A stretch of 13,045 bases of DNA from an uncultured Lachnospiraceae bacterium (GCA_910585005.1 CAJUCN010000039.1:1-13045); one strand, 5' to 3'. Positions 1 to 7,246 are shown, counted from the stretch's first letter. Notes: generated from the letters alone by a model not told the origin. Program-made: numbers and translations.

Positions 1-33
1 GCATAACTACTGGGTTTGTAGCCACTTTTTGAT

Positions 34-62
34 TTCACAAGTGTCAAACTCGGGACTATATA
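34..62 (+). promoter_or_regulatory. Candidate sigma-A promoter for the beta-lactamase-like gene
   Basis: A -35-like TTCACA (34-39, one mismatch to TTGACA) is followed after 17 bp by TATATA (57-62, two mismatches to TATAAT). Transcription would start near 69, leaving a leader of about 50 nt before the start at 120. The fit is moderate. No BlaI-type operator was recognised and no blaI/blaR pair lies nearby. Confidence 0.4.
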
Positions 63-119
63 CAACAAGAAAGTACAAGGCATGGGGGCAATGCATTTTA
101 AAGCATATGAGGAGGAACG

Positions 120-1145
120 ATGGGAAAAAGAGCTTATTTTGTACGCATGTTCTTTTTAGGGATCATGGGCATATTTTTACTTGGCGGCTGTACGGGGAAA
201 AACGATACGCAAAGGGAAAAAGAGCTGTCACGAAACGGAGAAGGACAGGGACCGGTTAATATTGAGCAGACCGGGGGGCCGGAAATAATTCCGGAGAGTT
301 TGACGGAAGGTACAACGAAAGAGCCAGAGGAGAAAGAGGCGGAAGAAGAGGAGACGGAGAAAAAGGAGCCGGAGATCAAAGAAGCGGACTGGTCAGGATA
401 TTTTAACGGTATCAATGGGGCGGCGGTTCTTTATGATGCTGTTTCTATGGAGTATCAGGTGTTTAACAGGGAACTGGCAGAGACGCGGAGATCCCCTTGT
501 TCCACTTTTAAAATCATCTCGTCCCTGATCGCCCTTGAAAATGGGATTATGGATCCGGAAGATTCTATACGATCATGGAGTGGAGAGATATTCTGGAATG
601 AAGACTGGAACCGGGATCTTAACTTTGACAAGGCATTTAAGGCGTCATGCGTCTGGTATTTCAGGGAAGTTACAGATGAGGTTGGGCCGGAGATGATGCA
701 GGAAGGCATAGATCAGCTTCTGTACGGAAACCGGGATATTTCTGATTGGGAAGGACGGGAAAATACCAATAATAACAACAGGGCTTTGACTGGTTTTTGG
801 ATTGAATCTTCACTGCTGATTTCGCCAAAGGAGCAGACAGAGGTGATGGGGCGCATTTTTGGAAAGGATTCCGTCTATTCAGAAAAGACGCAGGACGAGT
901 TAAAAAAGGTGATGCTGGTGGAAGAGAGCGGATCGGACATCTCCATATATGGAAAGACCGGGATGGGAAAAACGGAAGGTGTCGTGGTGGATGCCTGGTA
1001 TACCGGATTTGCCCAAAAAGAAGGAGAAACTATTTATTTTTGCGTGTATTTAGGCAGGACGGACGATAAGAAGGTATCCAGCGCCGGGGCTAAGGAAATT
1101 GCAATCCGGCTGGTAGAAGATTATTTTAACGGGCTTAGCAGGTGA
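120..1145 (+). CDS. Class D (OXA-type) beta-lactamase-like lipoprotein
   Basis: Predicted serine enzyme that hydrolyses beta-lactams outside the cell membrane, anchored as a lipoprotein. Residues 1-24 are a signal peptide with lipobox LGGC (Cys24). Residues about 30-90 form a Glu/Lys-rich linker, densest at 63-90, and the catalytic domain follows. All class D landmarks are visible in order: STFK (Ser128 nucleophile, Lys131 general base), SCV (176-178), YGN (202-204), Trp227 in the conserved WIESSL segment, and KTG (279-281). At 341 residues it is longer than soluble OXA enzymes (about 265), the excess being the lipoprotein leader and linker. The start at 120 has GGAGG at 111-115, only 4 nt away. 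The gene is monocistronic in appearance, with the next gene having its own promoter. The class D fold is also used by BlaR1-type sensor domains, so a penicillin-binding rather than hydrolytic role is possible, but there is no zinc-protease or multi-spanning membrane part here. Confidence 0.88.
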   Translation: MGKRAYFVRMFFLGIMGIFLLGGCTGKNDTQREKELSRNGEGQGPVNIEQTGGPEIIPESLTEGTTKEPEEKEAEEEETEKKEPEIKEADWSGYFNGINGAAVLYDAVSMEYQVFNRELAETRRSPCSTFKIISSLIALENGIMDPEDSIRSWSGEIFWNEDWNRDLNFDKAFKASCVWYFREVTDEVGPEMMQEGIDQLLYGNRDISDWEGRENTNNNNRALTGFWIESSLLISPKEQTEVMGRIFGKDSVYSEKTQDELKKVMLVEESGSDISIYGKTGMGKTEGVVVDAWYTGFAQKEGETIYFCVYLGRTDDKKVSSAGAKEIAIRLVEDYFNGLSR

Positions 1146-1219
1146 GCAAAGCCTGCTTGCCATTTAGTGACGTTTCCGTTCAAATATTTTAGGTCTCTAT
1201 AAAAATTTATGTATAGCTA

Positions 1220-1250
1220 TTGACTGTACTGTTACTGTACGGTTTATGAT
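1220..1250 (+). promoter_or_regulatory. MerR-type promoter/operator upstream of the MATE gene
   Basis: TTGACT (1220-1225) and TATGAT (1245-1250) are separated by 19 bp, longer than the 17 bp optimum and typical of promoters that MerR-family activators untwist. Between them a near-palindrome spans 1223-1243, centred on 1233, with 8 of 10 positions symmetric; its arms contain ACTGTAC and GTACGGT. The start site would be near 1257, giving a leader of about 48 nt. This also argues against a start at the upstream in-frame ATG at 1254. No MerR-family gene is present in the window. Confidence 0.72.
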
Positions 1251-1304
1251 ACCTTGTATGGGAAACATATACGAGATCAGTGCATAAATTCAGGAGGAAA
1301 AATT

Positions 1305-2660
1305 ATGGAGAACCAAAATGGATATTTGAAACCCGTTACATTAAAAAATATTTTGAAATTTGCCATCCCGACCATTGTCATGACGGTATTTATGTCTTTT
1401 TACACGATGGTTGACGGTTTGTTCGTGTCAAACCTGATCGGCACCGACGCACTTTCCGCAATCAACCTGACTGCGCCCCTCATCCAGCTTGTGACGGCAG
1501 TCTCTACCATGCTTGCCACCGGGGGCAGTGCGGTGATTATGAAAAAGATGGGGGAGCAGAAAAGGGAAGAGGCAAAAGAAGATTTTACATTTCTGATTTT
1601 GGTGAATGTGGTGGTAGGGATTTTTATGTGTGTCCTGGGGTATCTGGCAATGGATCAGATTTTTGCGGGGATGAACCTTTCGGCGGATGTGGAAGGATAC
1701 TGTGTGGAGTATTTGAGCCGCTATCTGGTGTTCACTGTACCCATTCTTTTGATGAATAATTTTACGCTGTACATGATCGCCAGTGAAAAGGCCACCCTTT
1801 CCCTTGTCTGCTCCGTCACAGGGGGCGTCCTTAACATGGCGCTTGACTATGTGTTTCTTGCAGGGTTTAACATGGGGATTTCCGGCGCGGCCATTGCCAC
1901 GGGGCTGGGATATTCTGTGACAGCGGTGGCAGGTTTGGTTGTGTTTAGCCGGAAAAAGAGCCTTCTGCACTTTAAAAAGCCTGTATTGAGGATGAAGGTC
2001 CTTGCAAGTGCCGCCACAAACGGGTGCTCGGAAATGGCAACGGCCCTTGTTACCGGGATCATTACCATGATGTTCAACTGGACAATGCTTTATTATGTGG
2101 GAGAAGACGGAATTGCGGCTGTGACCATTATTATGTATGTGTTGATGTTTGCCAGTTCTTTCTATACGGGGTATTCTTATGGGGTAGCTCCTATGATTAG
2201 CTTTTACTATGGGGAGCAGAACTATGGGAAATTAAAAAAGGTGGTGTCAGTAAGCTTTCAGGTGATCGCGTGTATTTCCGTATTGACGGTTGCCGCTTCC
2301 CTCATGCTGACCAAGCCGTTGGTGTCTGTTTTTGCCCGCCCGGATAACCCGGTGTATGGCCTGGCAGTGACAGGGAACAGAATTTGTACAATCGCTTTAT
2401 GCTTCATTGGTTTTAACATTTTTGCCAGCGGGATGTTCACGGCGTTGTCCAATGGAGTGGTTTCGGCGGTACTTGCCTTTTCCAGATCCTTTGTGTTTAT
2501 GCTGATCACCATGATCCTGCTCCCGCTTATTTTAGGCGTGAACGGTATCTGGCTGGCAACGCCGGTGGCGGAGCTGATGGCCCTTGCTTTGTCCGGGTTT
2601 GTGTTCCTGAAATATGGGAAGAGATATGGATTGGAAAAAGCGGAAAGGAAAGCTGCCTGA
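1305..2660 (+). CDS. MATE-family multidrug efflux transporter
   Basis: Predicted cation-coupled exporter of the MATE family in the cytoplasmic membrane. The 451 residues are almost entirely hydrophobic helices, consistent with the family's usual 12 spans in two homologous halves. Early family features are visible: the first helix runs into VDGLFVSNLIG (about 36-46), a typical MATE N-terminal motif, followed by a Gly-rich stretch (ATGGSAV, 71-77) and a charged cytoplasmic loop (KKMGEQKREEAKED). The start at 1305 is chosen because AGGAGG lies at 1292-1297 and because the inferred transcription start (about 1257) falls at an upstream ATG at 1254 in the same frame. The MerR-type promoter directly upstream points to induction by a small toxic molecule. 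Substrate cannot be read from sequence. No obvious terminator separates it from the ABC operon 82 bp downstream, so readthrough is possible. Confidence 0.92.
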   Translation: MENQNGYLKPVTLKNILKFAIPTIVMTVFMSFYTMVDGLFVSNLIGTDALSAINLTAPLIQLVTAVSTMLATGGSAVIMKKMGEQKREEAKEDFTFLILVNVVVGIFMCVLGYLAMDQIFAGMNLSADVEGYCVEYLSRYLVFTVPILLMNNFTLYMIASEKATLSLVCSVTGGVLNMALDYVFLAGFNMGISGAAIATGLGYSVTAVAGLVVFSRKKSLLHFKKPVLRMKVLASAATNGCSEMATALVTGIITMMFNWTMLYYVGEDGIAAVTIIMYVLMFASSFYTGYSYGVAPMISFYYGEQNYGKLKKVVSVSFQVIACISVLTVAASLMLTKPLVSVFARPDNPVYGLAVTGNRICTIALCFIGFNIFASGMFTALSNGVVSAVLAFSRSFVFMLITMILLPLILGVNGIWLATPVAELMALALSGFVFLKYGKRYGLEKAERKAA

Positions 2661-2742
2661 AAAGAAAGAAATTCGTAAGAATTATTCAATAGTTTTGAAA
2701 AAGCGGTCTGTTACAATGATTTTCAGAAGGGAGGCAGTTAAG

Positions 2743-3666
2743 ATGCCAAATATTATACAGACCAATCAATTAACAAAAATCATTGATGGAAAAGAACTGG
2801 TAAAGGATGTGGATATCCATGTCAAAAAGGGGGAAATTTACGGGTTTTTAGGCCCCAACGGTGCAGGGAAGACGACGGTGATGAAGATGCTTACCAATCT
2901 TTGGAAGCCCACTTATGGATCGGTGGAACTATTCGGGGAAAAGCTGACGCCGGTTTCCTACGAAGTATTAAAGAGGATGGGAAGCATCATTGAATTTCCC
3001 TGCTTTTATGAGCATATGAGCGGGTGGGATAATCTGCAGTTACACTGTGAATATATGGGATATCATACGCCGGGCAGCATAGAAAATGCCCTTGAAATGC
3101 TAGGGCTTTTGGAGGCTGCAAAAAAGCAGGTAAAAAGTTACTCCCTTGGGATGAAGCAGCGTCTGGGAATCGCCCGCGCAATCCTTTGCCGGCCGGAGCT
3201 TTTGGTGCTGGATGAGCCAACCAACGGGCTTGACCCGGCAGGGATGAAGCAGCTACGGGATCTGTTTCAGATGTTGTGCACGGAATACGGAATCACCATC
3301 ATGATCTCCACCCATATTCTTTCTGAGATTGAGAGTATTGCGGATACCGTAGGGGTGATCAGCAAAGGGAAGATGATGCAGGAGATTTCCATGCAGGAGA
3401 TCGCGGAGAGGAACACGGCATATATCGAACTTGTTGTGGAAGATACGAAACGGCCGGCTTATGTCTTGGCGGATAAATTGGAATTGACAAATTTTAAGGT
3501 AATGGACGGCAAAACGATCCGTATTTATGATATCCGTGTGGGAGCAAAAGAGATTGCAAAAGAACTGGCGTTAAACGAAGTGGAGCTTATTTCAATTGGC
3601 AGGAAATCCGAGAGCTTAGAGGATTACTTTTTAAAAATGACAGGGGAGGGAGAACGTCATGTTTAA
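2743..3666 (+). CDS. ABC transporter ATPase, BcrA/LanF-like (peptide antibiotic resistance type)
   Basis: Cytoplasmic ATPase subunit that would energise the permease encoded next. Visible motifs: Walker A GPNGAGKT (37-44), signature SLGMKQR (134-140), Walker B LLVLDEP with Asp157/Glu158, and the H-loop His191 in STHILSE. At the Q-loop position the sequence is IEFPCFYE, with Glu84 in place of Gln. This E-loop is described for lantibiotic immunity (LanF) ATPases and is also seen in BcrA-like relatives. The protein is 307 residues, the usual length for BcrA types, with a C-terminal regulatory extension after about 215. The start at 2743 has a good GGGAGG (2730-2735) 7 nt upstream; the same frame is open further upstream but without a ribosome site. 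The gene overlaps the permease gene by 8 bp. Bacitracin, lantibiotic or another envelope-active peptide is the likely substrate class, by analogy only. Confidence 0.9.
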   Translation: MPNIIQTNQLTKIIDGKELVKDVDIHVKKGEIYGFLGPNGAGKTTVMKMLTNLWKPTYGSVELFGEKLTPVSYEVLKRMGSIIEFPCFYEHMSGWDNLQLHCEYMGYHTPGSIENALEMLGLLEAAKKQVKSYSLGMKQRLGIARAILCRPELLVLDEPTNGLDPAGMKQLRDLFQMLCTEYGITIMISTHILSEIESIADTVGVISKGKMMQEISMQEIAERNTAYIELVVEDTKRPAYVLADKLELTNFKVMDGKTIRIYDIRVGAKEIAKELALNEVELISIGRKSESLEDYFLKMTGEGERHV

Positions 3667-4348
3667 GCTGATCAAACTGGAATGGAAGAAAAATAATATT
3701 GCAAAATATATCCGGAGTGCTATCATTACTACAGGGATCCTTTTGCTCTTTCTTTTTGCGTCGGCAAAGGAACTGGAGGGGGCGGGTACGCTGGAGCCTT
3801 ATGAGAAAGGGATGCTGGACGTTACGGTTGCGCTTTTTGTCCATATGACGTATATCATTTTTACCGGGGTCATGCTTGCGTCTTTTATCGTAGGGGCATA
3901 CGAAAAGAAAACCATAAACCTGATGTTTTCTTATCCGATCAGGCGCCAGAAAATTTTACTGTCAAAAATATTCGCGGTGTGGATCTTTAATTTTATTGCA
4001 ATGACGGTAAGTAAAGCATTGATCTATGTTTCTCTGATAGCGGCAGGTCCACTGCTTTCTATAAAGGGGGAGGGGATTTTTCTTGGCAGCCCGGAATTCT
4101 GGCTGGAAATGATCTTAAGCTCGGCGGTAATGGTAAGCGTCAGTTTCCTTGCCTTGGCGGTGGGCATGAAGATGAGGTCTTCTAAGGCAGTGATCGTGAC
4201 CTCTGTTCTGGTGGTCTGCCTGACGCAAGGACAGATCGGGTCGGCAACATTGGCTAATAATCTATATTTTTTCATGATCTTGCTGGCTGTGGCGGTGGTG
4301 GCTGTCTACCTGTCTGTTTATAATGTGGAGACAAAGGATTTAGCATAG
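3659..4348 (+). CDS. ABC-2 type permease partner of the BcrA/LanF-like ATPase
   Basis: Integral membrane subunit of the same exporter. The 229 residues contain about six hydrophobic segments (roughly 20-37, 55-80, 104-131, 148-170, 177-192, 202-219). After the second segment comes the cytoplasmic stretch EKKTINLMFSYPIRRQKILL (82-101), a typical ABC-2 coupling element that contacts the ATPase. A strong GGGAGGGAG ribosome site sits inside the end of the ATPase gene and the reading frames overlap by 8 bp, so translation is likely coupled. Only one permease is present, as in BcrAB-like pairs, whereas LanFEG systems have two. With 229 residues and six spans, a dimer would complete a transporter. 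Confidence 0.85.
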   Translation: MFKLIKLEWKKNNIAKYIRSAIITTGILLLFLFASAKELEGAGTLEPYEKGMLDVTVALFVHMTYIIFTGVMLASFIVGAYEKKTINLMFSYPIRRQKILLSKIFAVWIFNFIAMTVSKALIYVSLIAAGPLLSIKGEGIFLGSPEFWLEMILSSAVMVSVSFLALAVGMKMRSSKAVIVTSVLVVCLTQGQIGSATLANNLYFFMILLAVAVVAVYLSVYNVETKDLA

Positions 4349-4378
4349 ATCAAATTGTCTGGAAAGGAAAAGACGGAT

Positions 4379-5071
4379 ATGAAGATACTTTTGGTTGAGG
4401 ACGATGCGGAAATCAGTGAAATGTTAAAAAGTTTCCTTATAACGGAAAATTTTGAAGTGGTGTGTGCCACTGATGGGGAAAGCGCCTTAGAGAAATTTTT
4501 CATGGATGAGTATAGCATTGTCCTGCTTGACCTGATGATCCCCAAAAAAAATGGGATGGAGGTCATGAAGACCATAAGGGAAAATAGTACGGTGCCGATC
4601 ATGATTGTATCCGCAAAGGATACGGATTCTGATAAGGCATTAGGTTTAGGGCTTGGGGCGGACGATTATGTCACCAAGCCGTTTTCCGTTACGGAAGTGC
4701 TTGCCAGGATTAAGGCAAATATCAGGAGAAATACCCAGTACGTTTCGGATATGCCGAAAGAGGAGATTGAGATTGCAAGAGGAGAGCTTGTGATCAATAC
4801 CAATGATTATTCTGTGTTCAAAAATGGTAAAAAAATTGAATTAACAGCAAAAGAATTTGAAATTTTAAAATTATTAATGAAAAATCCCCAAAAAGTCTAT
4901 ACCAAAGAACAGATGTATTCCCTGGTATGGAAGGATGCCTATCTGGGGGATGAAAATGCGGTCAATGTCCATATCAGCAGGCTGCGTACCAAGATAGAAG
5001 ATCACCCCCGTAATCCGAAATATGTTGTCACGGTATGGGGGATTGGATATAAGCTGGGGGATGTGGAATGA
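4379..5071 (+). CDS. OmpR/PhoB-family response regulator
   Basis: Cytoplasmic transcription factor controlled by phosphorylation. The receiver domain (about 1-118) shows the acidic pair Asp8/Asp9, phospho-acceptor Asp51 in LLDLMIP, Ser78 in the switch position and Lys100 in TKPF. A linker leads to a winged-helix DNA-binding domain (about 128-230) with the conserved LTAKEFEILKLL segment, the VNVHISRLRTKIE recognition-helix region and the final YVVTVWGIGYKL hairpin. An in-frame TTG at 4355 would add eight residues, but the ATG at 4379 fits the family N-terminus (MKILLVEDD) and has AAAGGA upstream. The gene lies 30 bp after the permease and overlaps the kinase gene by ATGA. Placement suggests it controls the transporter operon, possibly autoregulated, and perhaps the promoter at 5952-5981. 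Confidence 0.95.
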   Translation: MKILLVEDDAEISEMLKSFLITENFEVVCATDGESALEKFFMDEYSIVLLDLMIPKKNGMEVMKTIRENSTVPIMIVSAKDTDSDKALGLGLGADDYVTKPFSVTEVLARIKANIRRNTQYVSDMPKEEIEIARGELVINTNDYSVFKNGKKIELTAKEFEILKLLMKNPQKVYTKEQMYSLVWKDAYLGDENAVNVHISRLRTKIEDHPRNPKYVVTVWGIGYKLGDVE

Positions 5072-5928
5072 GTAAGGGCACACACAATGCACTGAAACAA
5101 ATCAGTGAAAAGCTGGCGGACATCTTGGAAAAAGACAGCAGCGAACAGGTTATGGTATTTACGGATAATAAAGCATTGATGGAGCTGAGCGGTCAGATCA
5201 ATCTTCTTTTACTGGACAGGCAGCGGATGAAAGCGGATTTTAAGAAACAGGAAATGTCTTCCAAGAAAATGCTCGCCAATATTTCTCACGACATTAAGAC
5301 ACCGCTGACGGTTATTTTAGGATACCTGGAAATTTTGCGCTTAGAGAACCAAGAAGATGAAATGCTGCAAAAGGTGGAGACAAAGGCAAAGCAGGTGCTG
5401 GAGCTTTTGGATGAGTTTTTTACGTTGGCGAAGCTGGAGGCAGGGGATAAGAACATTGAGATGACGAAAGTCAACATCAATGAGGTCTGCCGGGAAAATG
5501 TCCTTTGCTTTTACGAAATTTTGACCCGGAAGGAATTTGAAGTGGAGGTCGTGATACCGGAAAAAGATGTGTATGTGCAGGGGGACAGGGAGTCTATTGG
5601 CAGGATCGTGAACAACCTTTTGTCCAACGCCATACGCTACGGCGGAGAGGGGAAGTACCTTGGGTTTTTCCTGGAAGAGGAGAAGGATTTTATCTGCATT
5701 GACGTGGTTGATAAGGGAAAAGGGATTGAAAAGCAGTTTGCTTTGAACGTGTTTGACAGGCTTTATACCGTGGAGGATTCCCGAAACCGCAATATTCAGG
5801 GAAACGGACTTGGGCTTACCATTGCAAGGAATCTTGCAAGGCAGATGGGAGGCGATGTTGTGCTGGACAGTCAGCCGGGGATCAGGACGGTATTTACGGT
5901 AAGATTAAGGAAATATAAGGGATTTTAG
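5068..5928 (+). CDS. Soluble sensor histidine kinase
   Basis: Partner kinase of the response regulator just upstream (4 bp ATGA overlap). It is a HisKA kinase with the H-box NISHDIKTPLT (phospho-accepting His74), then the N-box (Asn183/Asn187 in NNLLSNAIRYG), G1 box DKGKG (215-219), F-box around Phe225-Phe229 and G2 box GNGLGL (245-250). The first 70 residues are charged, probably helical and coiled-coil-like, and contain no membrane span or recognisable sensor domain. This is unusual, since most kinases paired with peptide-export ABC operons carry at least two spans. The start is fixed by the overlap with the regulator stop; no longer version is apparent. It may sense through contact with the transporter or a cytoplasmic cue. 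This is inference. Confidence 0.92.
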   Translation: MSKGTHNALKQISEKLADILEKDSSEQVMVFTDNKALMELSGQINLLLLDRQRMKADFKKQEMSSKKMLANISHDIKTPLTVILGYLEILRLENQEDEMLQKVETKAKQVLELLDEFFTLAKLEAGDKNIEMTKVNINEVCRENVLCFYEILTRKEFEVEVVIPEKDVYVQGDRESIGRIVNNLLSNAIRYGGEGKYLGFFLEEEKDFICIDVVDKGKGIEKQFALNVFDRLYTVEDSRNRNIQGNGLGLTIARNLARQMGGDVVLDSQPGIRTVFTVRLRKYKGF

Positions 5929-5951
5929 GGAGGTTTTGCTGGATTTTTTTC

Positions 5952-5981
5952 TTTACATTACCTTACAGGGGAAGCTATAAT
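5952..5981 (+). promoter_or_regulatory. Sigma-A promoter for the small-protein/Crp operon, with possible regulator half-sites
   Basis: TTTACA (5952-5957) and a perfect TATAAT (5976-5981) are 18 bp apart, the best core promoter on the + strand here. Start would be near 5988, leaving a leader of about 70 nt. Two TTACA copies (5953-5957 and 5963-5967) lie one helical turn apart over the -35, the spacing used by OmpR-family tandem half-sites. The neighbouring response regulator is therefore a candidate binder. The promoter call is strong; the operator idea is speculative. Confidence 0.7.
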
Positions 5982-6060
5982 AGTGCAGTAGATTTTATGA
6001 TAGACATTTCATGGATCAATTCAGGAAATGCCTTACAAAATAGAAAGGAAGGATAAAAAT

Positions 6061-6285
6061 ATGGACATTAAGGACCAGATAACAAAAGCAGTGGAGAAAA
6101 TTACCAAGGACAAGGATTTGCAGGAGCAGTTTCAAAAAGAACCAGTGAAAGCGTTGGAGAGTGTGCTTGGCGTGGATTTACCCGATGAAATTGTGGAACA
6201 GGTCATTTCCGGGGTAAAAGCAAAGCTTATGAAAGACAAGGTATCCGGAGCCGTGGACTCTTTAAAAGGCTTCTTGAATAAGTAA
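6061..6285 (+). CDS. Small helical protein resembling an NHLP-type RiPP leader
   Basis: A 74-residue, highly charged, probably all-helical protein of unproven function. The middle reads FQKEPVKALESVLGVDLPDEIVEQV (from residue 25), shown here in two parts for orientation: an F-x-x-x-P-x-x-A-L stretch followed by LGVDLPDE. This spacing matches what is seen in NHLP (nitrile hydratase leader-like) leaders of ribosomal peptides. The end (about 48-74) is Lys/Gly-rich with SGAVDSLKGFLNK and lacks the Cys/Ser/Thr-rich core expected of a lanthipeptide or thiopeptide precursor. No modification enzyme is nearby. Related small proteins of unknown role are common in Clostridia, as far as I recall. The start at 6061 has AAGGAAGG about 9 nt upstream; an in-frame ATG at 6028 lacks a site. 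It is co-transcribed with the Crp-family gene one base downstream. Confidence 0.75.
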   Translation: MDIKDQITKAVEKITKDKDLQEQFQKEPVKALESVLGVDLPDEIVEQVISGVKAKLMKDKVSGAVDSLKGFLNK

Positions 6286-6286
6286 A

Positions 6287-6949
6287 ATGAAAGTATCTGT
6301 TTTTGAAGAAATGTTACCCTTTTGGGGAGGAATACCGGATGAGGATCAGGAGTATATTTGCCAAAATTCTCATGCCGTCACCTTCCCGGAAGGGAAAAAT
6401 ATTCATGATGGCAATGAATGTTCCGGGGTGATCCTGGTCCGTTCCGGGTGCCTTCGGCTATATATGATGTCGGAGGAGGGCAGGGATATCACGCTTTACC
6501 GGCTGCATAAGGGGGATATCTGTATGTTGTCCGCTTCCTGTGTCTTAGAGGCAATCACCTTTGATGTGTTTGTGGATGCCCAGGAGGACAGTGAGTGTTA
6601 TGTCATTGGCGGGCCTGCTTTTGCCGCAGCCTCGCAGCGGAATCCACAGATGAAAATCTTTGCTCTTGAGGCGGCTGTTAGCCGTTTTTCTGATGTGATG
6701 TGGGTAATGCAGCAGATCCTTTTCATGAGCATGGACAAACGGCTTGCTATTTTTCTTTTGGACGAATCAGCAAGAAACGGAACGGATGTCATCACACTAA
6801 CTCACGGGCAGATTGCCCGTTATATGGGATCTGCCCGTGAAGTCGTCTCAAGAATGTTAAAGTATTTTGCAAATGAGGGGATTGTGGAGGTTTCCCGCAA
6901 GGGGGTAAAGATCCTTGATAAGAAACGCCTTCGCAAATTAGCCCTCTAA
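6287..6949 (+). CDS. Crp/FNR-family transcriptional regulator
   Basis: Predicted DNA-binding regulator. An N-terminal cyclic-nucleotide-binding-like beta-roll (about 12-110) is followed by a long dimerisation helix (about 115-150) and a C-terminal helix-turn-helix (about 171-195: LTHGQIARYMGSAREVVSR), ending in a wing (VEVSRKGVKILD). There is no FNR-type N-terminal cysteine cluster. Six cysteines (25, 45, 55, 79, 85, 104) are scattered in the sensor domain, with the pair in GDICMLSASC being a hallmark of a clostridial subgroup, as I recall it. cAMP-contacting residues were not recognised, so the ligand is unknown, and thiol or redox sensing is a possibility. The start lies one base after the preceding stop with no good ribosome site of its own, so translation is probably coupled. 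The 3' end overlaps trxA on the opposite strand by 12 bp, and the neighbour suggests redox control. Confidence 0.88.
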   Translation: MKVSVFEEMLPFWGGIPDEDQEYICQNSHAVTFPEGKNIHDGNECSGVILVRSGCLRLYMMSEEGRDITLYRLHKGDICMLSASCVLEAITFDVFVDAQEDSECYVIGGPAFAAASQRNPQMKIFALEAAVSRFSDVMWVMQQILFMSMDKRLAIFLLDESARNGTDVITLTHGQIARYMGSAREVVSRMLKYFANEGIVEVSRKGVKILDKKRLRKLAL

Positions 6950-7246
6950 CAGGGCAAGGATCTGTGATTTTGGTCTTGCCCCTGTTACCTGTTTAATGAC
7001 TTTGCCGTCTTTTAGGACGGCTAACGTGGGGATGCTTAACACACGAAAAGTCTGTGCCAGTTCTGGCTCTTGATCCACATTGATTTTACCTACCAGATAT
7101 TGAGGATTCTCCTTTGCAATTTCATCCACAATGGGGGATACCATGCGGCAAGGGCCGCACCAGTCTGCATAAAAATCTAAAAGCACTGGTTTGCTGCTGG
7201 TTTTAATGGAATCAAAATTATTTTTGTTTACTATAAGCACTGACAT
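6938..7246 (-). CDS. trxA: Thioredoxin
   Basis: Small cytoplasmic dithiol protein that reduces disulfides in target proteins, normally recharged by thioredoxin reductase (not in the window). The 102 residues are the usual length. The active site is WCGPC (Cys30, Cys33) preceded by DFYAD, and the cis-proline is Pro73 in SIPTL; GxR near residues 89-91 and the C-terminal helix are also typical. AAGGAAGG (7255-7262 on this strand) lies 8 nt before the ATG. The gene converges on the Crp-family gene, with overlapping 3' ends. A hairpin (stem GCCCT/AGGGC, 6941-6955) sits over both ends but has no T-run. Its leader carries a Crp-like dyad, suggesting control by that neighbour. Confidence 0.95.
   Translation of the reverse strand: MSVLIVNKNNFDSIKTSSKPVLLDFYADWCGPCRMVSPIVDEIAKENPQYLVGKINVDQEPELAQTFRVLSIPTLAVLKDGKVIKQVTGARPKSQILALLEG

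Noticed and set aside
29..259. Open frame overlapping the start of the beta-lactamase gene
   Set aside because: It has no ribosome site and a random composition, and the overlapping frame has a clear lipoprotein signal peptide.
1137..1157. Hairpin (AGCAGG/CCTGCT) over the beta-lactamase stop codon as a terminator
   Set aside because: The stem is only six pairs with a 9-nt loop and no T-run follows. It may be a weak structure, but it is not supported as a terminator.
2695..2717. TTGAAA and TACAAT before the ABC ATPase as a promoter
   Set aside because: The spacer is only 11 bp, too short for a sigma-A promoter. A promoter for this operon remains unlocated.
6061..6285. Calling the small protein a lanthipeptide or other bacteriocin precursor
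   Set aside because: It has no Cys, few Ser/Thr in the tail, no clear double-Gly cleavage site before a core, and no modification or export gene dedicated to it.
6941..6955. GCCCT/AGGGC hairpin between the converging Crp-family and trxA genes as a bidirectional terminator
   Set aside because: It has a five-pair stem, lies inside coding sequence and has no T-run on either strand.
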